Assembly (NCBI GenBank): GCA_003327455.1
Contig: QOQU01000015.1
Location: 1-54,917, forward strand
DNA length: 54,917 nucleotides
Direction of reading: 5' to 3'
Source: Anaerolineae bacterium
GTDB taxonomy: Bacteria; Chloroflexota; Anaerolineae; Anaerolineales; UBA4823
Every line of letters starts with the position of its first letter. The first letter of the stretch is position 1. The notes beneath the pieces are model-generated. The model searched no databases, was not told where the DNA came from, and saw only the letters and a program-made list of their open reading frames with translations. The position numbers and the translations under genes were made by a program. This document shows positions 9,016-16,844 of the stretch, one piece after another.

Positions 9016-9234
9016 ATGGATCAACGAGACGAGCTTCAAGAGATTCTTAATGCTTTACCGCCTCATTTGCAAAAAGAGGTAAGGGATTTTGCTCGTTTTT
9101 TATTCGAGAAAAAGGTAAAGGAAGCCGCGGGTAAATTACGTCAAGATTGGGCAGGGGGATTACGAGATTACCGGTCACAATATACTTCGCGGGAACTTCA
9201 AAAGAAAGCCCTCGAATGGAGAAGTAATTATTAG
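9016..9234 (+). CDS. DUF2281-like small protein, VapB-type antitoxin candidate
   Basis: A 72-aa protein. Its start, LQEILNALPPHLQKEVRDFARFL, split here as LQEILNALPP and EVRDFARFL, matches the DUF2281 pattern commonly found directly upstream of PIN-domain toxins. The ribosome binding site is weak (AAGG at about 9001-9004). It ends at 9234 and the next frame opens at 9235 with MYLLDTN, the usual beginning of a VapC toxin, so the pair was once a toxin-antitoxin operon. Because the toxin is destroyed, any present role is doubtful; DNA binding at its own promoter is possible. Confidence 0.6.
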   Translation: MDQRDELQEILNALPPHLQKEVRDFARFLFEKKVKEAAGKLRQDWAGGLRDYRSQYTSRELQKKALEWRSNY

Positions 9235-9405
9235 ATGTATTTATTGGATACCAATGGACTTAGGCGGGGGATAGATCCCCTCGCCGAAGAAGGTTTGAAA
9301 GATTTCTCTTGCCGCGGGCGTATTTTGTGCGAGAGCCCGGTGCTGGAAGACGATGCCCTGCTCTTGCGCCAGATGTGGATGGAGATCTCCGGCGAGACAC
9401 CGTAA
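9235..9405 (+). pseudogene. VapC-like toxin stub joined in frame to a duplicated endonuclease IV tail
   Basis: A 56-codon open frame starts directly after the antitoxin stop. Residues 1-7, MYLLDTN, are the classic first strand of PIN-domain ribonucleases including the first catalytic Asp (D5). After about 12 residues of unclear origin, from GLKDFSCRGR onward it is the C-terminus of the endonuclease IV-like protein encoded at 7995-8849, in the same reading frame and ending at the equivalent stop. The other PIN acidic residues are gone, so it cannot be a working VapC. It is either debris of a duplication into a vapBC locus or a tiny chimeric peptide gene. Confidence 0.7.
9294..9405 (+). repeat. 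Direct repeat, copy B (duplicated endonuclease tail)
   Basis: Near-identical copy of 8738-8849 at a constant offset of 556 bp. Four of the six differences cluster in the first 30 bp, the others are single transitions, and the reading frame is preserved. Confidence 0.95.
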
Positions 9406-9465
9406 GAGTCCACCTATCCTGGTGGAGAAGAGGGGCAAAGTTCGCTAAGATCGGCTTCAGATTGC

Positions 9466-10215
9466 CTATCGGGCGATGGCGTTGAAGTCTATCATAATCA
9501 AATTCTGCTCGCAAGCCCCGTACGTATCAAAGTAAATGCGGTCGGTGAGGGGTTGCCCTTGCGGGTCAAAAAGCTGGATGTATAAACTCGCTTGAGAAGC
9601 AATGGGGACATCTCCCAGCACGATTTCATAGCCCGAAAATCCATATTGAGGCGCAGTGCCGTTCAGACTGAGCAGTTCGATGCTCTCCCCATTGAGTTTT
9701 CCGCCAACCACGATCAACACCGAAGCCGGCGGCAATGGCTCGCCGTTGGCATCAAAAATTTGTCCCGCCACGCCAGCCCACTTGCAACCCCGGTCGGGAT
9801 AAAAAGCTGTGCTTGCCATGGCTTTGGGGCTGTCGGGGCTCAGCGCATATTGTACCATCTCAGGGGGTAAAGGCGTAGGCGTTGGTACTTCGGTCGCAGT
9901 GGGTGCTTCGGTGGGGGTTGAGGTGGGTGTGAAGGTCGGGGTGAAGGTCGGACGAGGCGTGACCGTTGGGCTGGGCGTCCAGGTCGGAGGCAGAATCTGG
10001 AGCGGAGTGGGAGTCAACGTGGGCATTTTTGCACCCTGGATCGGTGTGGGTGGTGGAAACAAATTCAAGTTGCTGTACGGGTCAAGATAAATGGTGACAG
10101 TCACCAACCCCACACAACAGGTCATCAACAGAACCAGCACCGTTAAGAGATTCCAGAGGACTGTCAGCAACCTGCGAGGCGAGCTGCGTTTATTCTTCAG
10201 TTCAAAAGAATCCAT
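9466..10215 (-). CDS. Membrane-anchored protein with Thr/Pro-rich linker, function unknown
   Basis: A 249-aa protein I do not recognise. A short basic N-terminus (KNKRSSPRR) leads into one transmembrane helix at about 17-45. A linker of TPTP/TFTPT repeats spans about 54-115, and a globular extracellular domain of ~125 residues follows. This last part includes AGVAGQIFDANGEPL and resembles carboxypeptidase-regulatory-like beta-sandwich domains, but that is a weak impression. GGGAGGC upstream of the ATG is a good ribosome binding site. It is the second gene after the parvulin lipoprotein (21 bp gap), so both probably form one cell-surface operon. The linker is typical of Chloroflexota exported proteins. 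Confidence 0.7.
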   Translation of the reverse strand: MDSFELKNKRSSPRRLLTVLWNLLTVLVLLMTCCVGLVTVTIYLDPYSNLNLFPPPTPIQGAKMPTLTPTPLQILPPTWTPSPTVTPRPTFTPTFTPTSTPTEAPTATEVPTPTPLPPEMVQYALSPDSPKAMASTAFYPDRGCKWAGVAGQIFDANGEPLPPASVLIVVGGKLNGESIELLSLNGTAPQYGFSGYEIVLGDVPIASQASLYIQLFDPQGQPLTDRIYFDTYGACEQNLIMIDFNAIAR

Positions 10216-10236
10216 CCACTGCCTCCCGAGCGAATG

Positions 10237-11166
10237 TTAGTTGGTCAGAAAGATTTCGATTTGACTGGCGGCGCGCTGCTCAGCAAGCCAGCTCTGCAGG
10301 GTTAGTTTTTGATAAAGGCGGTAAGCTTCGGCAGTGAGGGCGCGTTGTGGCTGGCGCTCGATCACCTGCACCAGATGATAACCAGCAGTAGTGCGAATCA
10401 CCTGGCTGTATTGACCGGGCTGAAGGGAAAAGATGACCTCTTCTAGCTTTGGGTCGAGGATCATGCCCCGCGCAAGCCAGCCCAGGTCGCCATAGGTAAT
10501 TGGATCGAATTGTTCTGCCAGTTCAGCAAAGTCTTTGCCGCTCTGCAATTCCGCATAGATAGCCTGTGCCCGTTCAGCGGAATAGACCAGAATCTGGCGG
10601 GCATGAACCTGTTCCACCTGGCGCGGCGTTTGGGCAAGAATCTGGTTGCGCATCCAGGTCGCTGCCAGCTCACGCTTCAAAGCTGTGCGCAGACTTTCTG
10701 AGGTATAGCCAACCTTTGCCATCCAATCCTCTAACGCTCCCTGACCGCCCAGTTGGGTTTCCAGTTGTTGAAGGCGTTCTTCGACCATTTTATCGTCCAC
10801 TGTAAAGCCTGCTTCTTGAGCAGCCTGCGCCAATAACACTTTGGCAATCAAATCATTCAAGACCATCTGTTGAGCATCGGTTGCCAGTTCTGTGCCAAAA
10901 GCCATCCGGTAGCGTTCGAGTTCCTCCTGGAACTCAACCAGGGGAATCCCTTCGCCGTTTACTCTGGCTGCCAGAGGCACACTGGTAGGTGTCGGAGGGC
11001 TAAGCGTGGGCGTTGCGGTGGATGGAGGAGTCGGTTCTGAGGTGGAGATGGATGGTGAACAGGCAACCACCCCGAACCCTATCAGGCACAGCCAGGGGAA
11101 GAATCTGAGCCAGGAGAAGCGTTGGATCTTCAATATACTCTTTACAGATCGATTGTACAGCATCAT
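10237..11166 (-). CDS. PrsA/SurA-like parvulin peptidyl-prolyl isomerase lipoprotein
   Basis: Extracytoplasmic folding factor of 309 aa. The signal peptide ends in a lipobox, GVVAC, with the modified Cys at about residue 36. A Thr/Pro-rich spacer comes next, then a SurA-N-like helical domain (RVNGEGIPLVEFQEELERY onward, here seen as VNGEGIPLVEFQ) and a PpiC rotamase domain at about 180-275 containing QVHARQILV, YGDLGWLARG and TTAGYHLVQV. The start was set at the ATG-ATG at 11166/11163 rather than further upstream. That choice makes a standard lipoprotein signal and lies 7 nt after a TATAAT on this strand, implying a leaderless mRNA. It probably helps exported proteins fold at the membrane surface. 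Confidence 0.85.
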   Translation of the reverse strand: MMLYNRSVKSILKIQRFSWLRFFPWLCLIGFGVVACSPSISTSEPTPPSTATPTLSPPTPTSVPLAARVNGEGIPLVEFQEELERYRMAFGTELATDAQQMVLNDLIAKVLLAQAAQEAGFTVDDKMVEERLQQLETQLGGQGALEDWMAKVGYTSESLRTALKRELAATWMRNQILAQTPRQVEQVHARQILVYSAERAQAIYAELQSGKDFAELAEQFDPITYGDLGWLARGMILDPKLEEVIFSLQPGQYSQVIRTTAGYHLVQVIERQPQRALTAEAYRLYQKLTLQSWLAEQRAASQIEIFLTN

Positions 11167-11173
11167 TGGGTTG

Positions 11174-11179
11174 ATTATA
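11174..11179 (-). promoter_or_regulatory. -10 box of the parvulin operon (leaderless start)
   Basis: On the minus strand TATAAT occupies 11179-11174 and is separated by 7 nt from the ATG at 11166. No ribosome binding site fits in between. Confidence 0.6.
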
Positions 11180-11424
11180 ACTGATGAAGAGGAGAAGGAT
11201 GGGTTTGTTTCATAAACCCCGCCTGCCTTATCCAACCATCCGGACATCCTGGCAGGCTTTCAGATACGAAATCGGGTGGTTAAAATTCTCTGCTGGTGGC
11301 AGGGGACGAGGGAATCCATCCCAAAGAACGTTGCCGAGAACGGGAATCGTGCGGTAAAATAAAAAATCGGATATTATTTATCCAATTATATTCAACAAGT
11401 TTACTCCCCTATCATGAGGTTAGA

Positions 11425-12123
11425 ATGGATTCTCAAACATTTCCGCCTTTATCCATATCCCTGCGCAATAACACGCGCGAAGCCCACCGTCTGGCAGAAA
11501 GTTCACCGTTCATGCGTGAATTGTTTGCTGCCCGCCTGCCACTGCCTGCCTACCGCTTTTTCCTGTGCCAACTCTATCAGATTTACTCCGCTTTAGAGGA
11601 ATGTTCAGCGATTCTCCAGACCGATCATTCCCTGCAGGACTTTTACCTGCCGGCGCTGTTTCGTCGCCCTGCCCTGGAAGCAGATTTGCGTTTTTATTAT
11701 GGCGATGAAAGCTGGCGGGAGGTTGAACCATTGGAATCCACCCGCGCCTACGTGCAACGCATTCAGACAATTTCCCAAGACTGGCTGCCTGGATTGATTG
11801 CGCATCACTATACCCGTTATCTCGGAGACCTGTCCGGCGGACAGGCAATGAAGCGGATTGTTGCAAAAATGTATCACCTGGACTCAGAACAGGGTCTGGC
11901 GTTTTTTGACTTTCCGAAAATCGCAGATATCACCGCTTTTAAGAACGAATATCGTGCCAGGCTCGATGCGCTGCCTCTCGATGAACAATCGGCTCAAAAG
12001 CTGATCGCCGAAGCCAATCACGCCTTTGAACTGAATCGACAGGTATTTAACGCGATGATGGAAGTTGTTCCTGTTGATCGCCATCATCCTATCCTCGATT
12101 CCCCTCCAGACGACAACAGATGA
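11425..12123 (+). CDS. Heme oxygenase (biliverdin-producing)
   Basis: A 232-aa all-helical heme oxygenase, which opens heme to biliverdin, CO and Fe2+ using O2 and a reductant. The proximal heme ligand is His21 in TREAHRLAE. The distal helix signature is HHYTRYLGDLSGGQ, with the conserved GDLSGG kink. Length matches cyanobacterial and plant HO1-type enzymes. An in-frame ATG exists at 11296, but the ATG at 11425 begins the conserved domain at the right distance and has GAGG six bases upstream. It stands alone between the divergent parvulin operon and the acyltransferase. Iron recovery from heme is the likely use; no bilin reductase or phytochrome gene is in the window. Confidence 0.9.
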   Translation: MDSQTFPPLSISLRNNTREAHRLAESSPFMRELFAARLPLPAYRFFLCQLYQIYSALEECSAILQTDHSLQDFYLPALFRRPALEADLRFYYGDESWREVEPLESTRAYVQRIQTISQDWLPGLIAHHYTRYLGDLSGGQAMKRIVAKMYHLDSEQGLAFFDFPKIADITAFKNEYRARLDALPLDEQSAQKLIAEANHAFELNRQVFNAMMEVVPVDRHHPILDSPPDDNR

Positions 12124-12145
12124 CCTGCGGATTTCCAAATAAAAG

Positions 12146-12151
12146 TATAAT
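12146..12151 (+). promoter_or_regulatory. -10 box upstream of the acyltransferase gene
   Basis: TATAAT 30 nt before the ATG at 12182, leaving a short leader of about 24 nt; the -35 region is weak. Confidence 0.4.
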
Positions 12152-12181
12152 GCGGGGGAAATCATTTGTGGTAAAGGGAAT

Positions 12182-12862
12182 ATGGGCAAAGGGAATATCC
12201 AGCATCGTCTGCGTTCGATCTTTCGCTTTCTGTTCCGCCTGCTGACTCGCGTGGAGGTCATTGGGGTAGAAAAAGTCCCGCTGAGCGGGGGATGCATTCT
12301 TGCCACCAACCATCTCAGCCGCCTTGACCCGCCTTTACTGTTCATGCTCATCGAGCGCGATGACTTAACCGCTCTGGTGGCAGATAAATATAAAAAATAT
12401 CCCTTTATCCCCTGGCTCGTCAACACCCTGAAGGGCATTTGGATTCATCGCGAGGATGCGGATTTCGGCGCTTTAAAAGATGCCCTGCGCTACCTGCAAC
12501 AAGGAGGGCTATTGGGCATTGCTCCCGAAGGCACGCGCAGTCGCACAAAGGGTTTGTTACCCGGCAAACCGGGCGTCGCCTATCTGGCAGACAAAGCCAG
12601 AGTGCCGGTCGTTCCGGTTGCAATCAGCGGGACGGAAGGAGCAATCTTTAAGATTTTGACCCTGCGCCGCCCAAAAATTCGAGTCGTTTTTGGTGATCCG
12701 ATCACCTTTCCTCCTGTGAGTCGGGAGCAACGCGATGAGATGCTTCAGCGTCACACCGACGAAATCCTGTGTCGCATCGCCGCCCTGCTACCAGAAGAAT
12801 ATCGCGGTGTCTATGCTGATCACCCGCGCCTTAAAGAAATCCTTGCCGCCTCATCCTCCTGA
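12182..12862 (+). CDS. 1-acyl-sn-glycerol-3-phosphate acyltransferase (PlsC family)
   Basis: A 226-aa acyltransferase of phospholipid synthesis, transferring an acyl chain to lysophosphatidate. The catalytic HxxxxD motif is NHLSRLD (His44, Asp49). The phosphate-binding motif is PEGTRSR near residue 118, and VPVVPVAISG is the usual fourth motif. The length is normal for PlsC. It begins a plus-strand run of membrane-related genes (flippase-like protein, FAD oxidoreductase). The gap to the next gene is 20 bp but contains a separate -10 box, so the following genes may have their own promoter. Confidence 0.88.
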   Translation: MGKGNIQHRLRSIFRFLFRLLTRVEVIGVEKVPLSGGCILATNHLSRLDPPLLFMLIERDDLTALVADKYKKYPFIPWLVNTLKGIWIHREDADFGALKDALRYLQQGGLLGIAPEGTRSRTKGLLPGKPGVAYLADKARVPVVPVAISGTEGAIFKILTLRRPKIRVVFGDPITFPPVSREQRDEMLQRHTDEILCRIAALLPEEYRGVYADHPRLKEILAASSS

Positions 12863-12869
12863 GGCATGA

Positions 12870-12875
12870 TAGAAT
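12870..12875 (+). promoter_or_regulatory. -10 box immediately before the flippase-like gene (leaderless start)
   Basis: TAGAAT lies 7 nt before the ATG at 12883 and no ribosome binding site is present in the spacer. Confidence 0.5.
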
Positions 12876-12882
12876 CCGAACG

Positions 12883-13893
12883 ATGAAAAGTTGGCGTTTC
12901 TGGCTGGGCGTTCTCGTCAGCCTTTTTTTTCTGGTTTGGGTACTCAAAGACCTGCTCCCGGAGATCGAACTCTTTTGGGTAGCCCTCCGGCAGGCTCAAT
13001 ACCTGTGGCTTCTGCCTGGGGTGGCGGTCTATTTCCTGGGCGTGTGGGCGCGCGCCTGGCGCTGGCACTATCTATTGCGCCGTATTAAGCCGGTGCCAAC
13101 CCGGACGATGTTTCCGATCGTTGCCATCGGTTATATGGGCAATAACATTTATCCTGCCCGGGCTGGAGAAGTGCTGCGCGCCGTGGTGCTCAAACGCCGC
13201 GAGGGTATCTCGGTATCGGCCTCACTGGCAACGATTATCGTTGAGCGCATCTTCGATGGCCTGGTCATGTTAGCTTTTGTCTTTGTCAACCTGCCCGAAT
13301 TGAGCCGCCTGACCACCGGGGCAGGGGTAGCAGGGACAGGCAGTATCCGTCAGATCGCTTTGGGCGGCGCCTTGCTCTTCTTTAGCGCCCTGGTGGTCTT
13401 CTTAATTGCTGCCATGTTTCCTCAGCGCACACAGGCTTTGGTCGCCTGGTTGACAAATCGCCTCGTCCCCAAGCGCTGGCGCGAACAGACCCTTTCATTG
13501 AGCGAACGGTTTCTCAGCGGTTTAGAAGCCTTGCGCTCCCCCATAGATGTCTGGATGATTTTCTTCACCTCGGTGGTTATCTGGCTCTTTGAAACCGGCA
13601 AATACTGGTTTGTTATGCATGCTTTTCCATTTCAGGTGAGCTTTTTCGCCTTGATGTTAATGAATGGCATCGTTAATCTGGCAACCACCCTCCCATCGGC
13701 GCCGGGCTACATCGGCACGTTTGACAAGCCCGGCATTGCCGTGTTGGAAGCCTACGGAGTCAGCACAGCGGTTGCCTCTGGTTATACCATCGTACTGCAC
13801 ATTGCCTTATGGTTGCCCATTACCGCACTGGGCGCATATTATCTCTGGCGAGAAGGGTTGCGCTGGGAGGCGGCCCTCAAGGAGGCACAATGA
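12883..13893 (+). CDS. LPG-synthase transmembrane-domain family protein (YbhN/AglD-like)
   Basis: A 336-aa polytopic membrane protein of the UPF0104/lysylphosphatidylglycerol-synthase TM family. About eight hydrophobic helices are visible. Family motifs include WARAWRWHYLLRR near the N-terminus, NNIYPARAGEVLRA, ATIIVERIFDG and the late TLPSAPGYIGTFD. Members lack the aminoacyl-transferase half of MprF and are suspected to move or present lipids across the membrane; that role is inferred. The stop overlaps the ATG of the FAD oxidoreductase (ATGA at 13890-13893). A paralogue is encoded at 41619-42680. Confidence 0.85.
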   Translation: MKSWRFWLGVLVSLFFLVWVLKDLLPEIELFWVALRQAQYLWLLPGVAVYFLGVWARAWRWHYLLRRIKPVPTRTMFPIVAIGYMGNNIYPARAGEVLRAVVLKRREGISVSASLATIIVERIFDGLVMLAFVFVNLPELSRLTTGAGVAGTGSIRQIALGGALLFFSALVVFLIAAMFPQRTQALVAWLTNRLVPKRWREQTLSLSERFLSGLEALRSPIDVWMIFFTSVVIWLFETGKYWFVMHAFPFQVSFFALMLMNGIVNLATTLPSAPGYIGTFDKPGIAVLEAYGVSTAVASGYTIVLHIALWLPITALGAYYLWREGLRWEAALKEAQ

Positions 13894-15203
13894 TTCAGCA
13901 ACCCGGAACACGCCGTGTGGCTGTGATTGGGGCTGGTTTTGGCGGTCTGGCGGCTGCCTATGACTTGCTGAAAAACGGTCGGCAGGTCACCCTGTATGAA
14001 GCAGCCAGTTATGTCGGTGGACTGGCCAGCGGTTTCAAAGAGCTGCACTGGGAATGGTCAATGGAAAAGTATTATCACCACTGGTTTGCCAGCGATCGCC
14101 ACATGTTGCAACTCATCGACGAACTGGGCTGGCGCGATCAGGTGCGCTTTCCTCGTCCCTATACCGTCGTATATTACCAGGGTCGGTTTTACCCCTTTGA
14201 TTCGGTCTTGCAGATGGCGCTCTTTCCAGGTTTGGGTTGGGGGGTAGATAAAATCCGGTTTGGCCTGGTAGGGTTGTTCCTGCGCCTGACAAACAACTGG
14301 CAGGCTTTAGAAAAGACAACGGTAGAAGCCTGGATGCGTCGCTGGGCAGGCGATCGCGTTTATGAGTTAATGTGGCAACCGCTCATGATTGGAAAATTCG
14401 GCGAACGCTACGCTCCTCAGGTTAATATGGCCTGGATGTGGGCACGCATCAAAGCCCGCACCACTCGCCTGGGCACCTTCGAAGGCGGGTTTCAGGCTTT
14501 TGCCGATCGCTTCGCTGACCTTTTGAAAAAGATGGGGCTGGATCTGCGCCTTTCCTGCCCGGTGGAGCGGATCTCCCCCGTCGAGGGAGATGGTCTCTCG
14601 GTGCAAAGCGCAGCTGGTCAGGCTTCCTATGACCAGGTGCTGGTTACCCAATCTCCAAATATTCTGGCGCGCCTGGCGCCCGATTTAACTCCCGATTACC
14701 TGCGGGGCTTGTTGGAGTTAAAGAGCATGGGCGCCGTGGTGCTGATCTTTTCCCTGAAACATCCTCTATCCCCGCAAGGTTATTACTGGTATAACATTCC
14801 CAAATCGGCTGGCTTTCCCTTTCTCGCCCTCGTGGAGCATACCAATTTCATCCCGGCACGCTATTTTGGCGGTGAACACCTGGTTTATTGCGGTGACTAT
14901 CTTGAAACCGATCATGAGTATTTTCAACTCAGCCAGGATCAACTTGTTCAACGATTCCTTCCGGCTTTAAAGCGCATCAACCCCGCTTTTTCCGCTCAGT
15001 GGGTGAACAAAACCTGGCTCTTCCGCACTCCCTATGCCCAACCGGTGCCATTTGTGAACCACTCGCGCAATATTCCGCCAATCCGTACCCCTCTGGCGGG
15101 TCTATATTTCGCCAGCATGAGTCAGGTGTACCCCTGGGATCGAGGCACCAATTTTGCGGTCGAGATTGGACGGCGGGCAGCGCGGCTGATGCTTGAAGAT
15201 TAA
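13890..15203 (+). CDS. NAD(P)/FAD-dependent oxidoreductase (amine oxidase-like)
   Basis: A 437-aa flavoprotein. The N-terminal dinucleotide-binding motif is VAVIGAGFGGLAAAYDL, followed by the acidic strand end LYEAA and SYVGGLA. The overall layout resembles protoporphyrinogen oxidase, phytoene desaturase and UDP-galactopyranose mutase relatives, but the substrate cannot be told. The start was placed at the ATG at 13890, which has AAGGAGG upstream and directly precedes the FAD motif, not at an in-frame ATG 81 bp earlier. Translational coupling to the flippase-like gene suggests a lipid, carotenoid-like or nucleotide-sugar substrate, which is inference. Confidence 0.8.
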   Translation: MIQQPGTRRVAVIGAGFGGLAAAYDLLKNGRQVTLYEAASYVGGLASGFKELHWEWSMEKYYHHWFASDRHMLQLIDELGWRDQVRFPRPYTVVYYQGRFYPFDSVLQMALFPGLGWGVDKIRFGLVGLFLRLTNNWQALEKTTVEAWMRRWAGDRVYELMWQPLMIGKFGERYAPQVNMAWMWARIKARTTRLGTFEGGFQAFADRFADLLKKMGLDLRLSCPVERISPVEGDGLSVQSAAGQASYDQVLVTQSPNILARLAPDLTPDYLRGLLELKSMGAVVLIFSLKHPLSPQGYYWYNIPKSAGFPFLALVEHTNFIPARYFGGEHLVYCGDYLETDHEYFQLSQDQLVQRFLPALKRINPAFSAQWVNKTWLFRTPYAQPVPFVNHSRNIPPIRTPLAGLYFASMSQVYPWDRGTNFAVEIGRRAARLMLED

Positions 15204-15228
15204 ACCAACTCTTACGAAGGAGCACAAC

Positions 15229-15654
15229 ATGAAAGCAGAGTTTTTTGCATTACTGACTGCCATGGCTTGGGGAATCGGCGGTTATTTCGAGAAAAAAGGG
15301 CTGCATTTGGGCAACCTCTCGCCGCAGATGGGGATCACCATCCGCACTGCAGTGGCGCTGGTCATTTTAGCAACAGTCAGTTTCCCGCAATGGAAGACCC
15401 TTAGCCAGGCTGGCAGCAAGGCATTATGGATGATGGTCCTGGGCGGTGGCGTGGTCGCCGGAGCAATCGGAATGCTGTGTTTTTATACCGCTCTAAAAGG
15501 AGCTCCCTTGGGGCGAGTGATGCCCATCGCCTTTACTTCACCCCTGTTCGGAGCCCTGATGGGCATCCTGTTAGGAGGTGAGCCACTCACCTGGAAAGTT
15601 GTGCTCGGCGGGTTACTTACCGTCAGCGGTATTATCATCTTGACCTTTGGATGA
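15229..15654 (+). CDS. Small EamA-family membrane transporter
   Basis: A 141-aa protein made of a single EamA (DMT) unit with about four to five membrane helices. It opens AEFFALLTAMAWGIGGYFEK and ends with GGLLTVSGIIILTFG. Typical DMT carriers have two such units in ~300 aa, so this one must dimerise, like small multidrug-resistance-type half transporters. The start at 15229 follows GAAGGAGCACAAC; the in-frame ATG at 15193 overlaps the upstream gene and is rejected. Its stop overlaps the next start (ATGA at 15651-15654). Substrate unknown. Confidence 0.8.
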   Translation: MKAEFFALLTAMAWGIGGYFEKKGLHLGNLSPQMGITIRTAVALVILATVSFPQWKTLSQAGSKALWMMVLGGGVVAGAIGMLCFYTALKGAPLGRVMPIAFTSPLFGALMGILLGGEPLTWKVVLGGLLTVSGIIILTFG

Positions 15655-16844
15655 ATCTGGTTGCATTTCGGGAGCTATTAACCCCCCTCGGTCAGCAAGC
15701 CCTTGCTCAGGCGGTAGCTCTGCATCCCAACGATGAGAGCTACCTGCGCCACTACCAGAGTCTCTGTCGCCGTTTTACGGCTCAACTTGCCCAGGCCGCC
15801 TTAGAGACGGCAATTCTACGCCGCAAAGCTCAAGCCAAAACTCCCTTCGCCGAACACCTGTACTTTACCCGGGAAGCTCTGGAACAGGCCTCGCAGTGGG
15901 AGATTGCCCGCTATCGCGCCCAGCGCCTGCAAGGATATCAATGTATCCTGGACCTGGGCTGTTCGATCGGCAGCGATACCCTTGCTTTTGCCCAGGTGGG
16001 GTTCACGGTGGGAATTGAACTCGACGCCTTGCGGCTTGCCATCGCCCATGCCAATCGGCGCGCCCTACATCTCGAGCAGCAGATCTGTCTGGTGCAGGCC
16101 GATTTGCTGCAACCTCTGCCTTTGCGGTGGAAGTTAGAAGACGCAGTTGCCTTTTTCGATCCAGCCCGCCGTAGCGCCGGGCGACGGCGCTTTCATGTCG
16201 AAAGATACCAGCCCCCCTTATCCATCCTTCACAACTGGAAAACCTGTCTGCCAGATATCGCCGTAAAGCTCTCCCCTGCGGTAGATTTGGACGAGATTGC
16301 TCCTTATGGCGGTGAAGTCGAGTTTATCTCGTTCAAAGGAGAGTTGAAAGAAGCTGTGCTGTGGCTGGGGGGGTTGTCGCGGTGCTTTCGGCGGGCAACG
16401 CTCCTGCCTACCGGAGTAAGCCTGGAGAGCGAGACTCCTCTTTCGAACAACGGACTTCCCATAGCTCCGCCCGCGGCTTATCTTTACGAACCTGACCCGG
16501 CGATCCTGCGCGCCGGCCTGGTGCGAAAACTGGGACACCTGCTGAATGCCTGGCAGATGGACGATGAAATCGCCTATCTCACCGCCGAACAACCGGTACG
16601 CACTCCCTTTGCCCGTTGCTGGCAAGTTGAAAGCTGGTTTCCCTTTCAGCTCAAACGCCTGCGCGCCTACCTGCGCGAGCGCGGTGTGGGAAAAGTGACC
16701 ATCAAAAAGCGTGGCTCACCGCTTCAACCAGAGGCGTTACAGCAGGCGCTGCGCTTGAAGGGCGAAGAAGAAAGGGTGCTGTTTCTGACTCACCTGCGCA
16801 GCCAACCGATTGTGGTCGTTGCCCAGCCTTCTCCTCCGCTATAA
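15651..16844 (+). CDS. SAM-dependent methyltransferase with THUMP-like domain
   Basis: A 397-aa class I methyltransferase. A helical N-terminal part of ~95 residues is followed by motif I, CILDLGCSIGSDTLAFA. The acidic motif GIELD follows, then a FFDPARR motif. The C-terminal third, including GVGKVTIKKRGSP, is like the THUMP-like domain found in this family. Relatives are annotated only by domain; an RNA substrate is a reasonable guess from the THUMP relationship. It is translationally coupled to the EamA gene and ends 6 bp inside the converging PfkB gene. Confidence 0.78.
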   Translation: MNLVAFRELLTPLGQQALAQAVALHPNDESYLRHYQSLCRRFTAQLAQAALETAILRRKAQAKTPFAEHLYFTREALEQASQWEIARYRAQRLQGYQCILDLGCSIGSDTLAFAQVGFTVGIELDALRLAIAHANRRALHLEQQICLVQADLLQPLPLRWKLEDAVAFFDPARRSAGRRRFHVERYQPPLSILHNWKTCLPDIAVKLSPAVDLDEIAPYGGEVEFISFKGELKEAVLWLGGLSRCFRRATLLPTGVSLESETPLSNNGLPIAPPAAYLYEPDPAILRAGLVRKLGHLLNAWQMDDEIAYLTAEQPVRTPFARCWQVESWFPFQLKRLRAYLRERGVGKVTIKKRGSPLQPEALQQALRLKGEEERVLFLTHLRSQPIVVVAQPSPPL

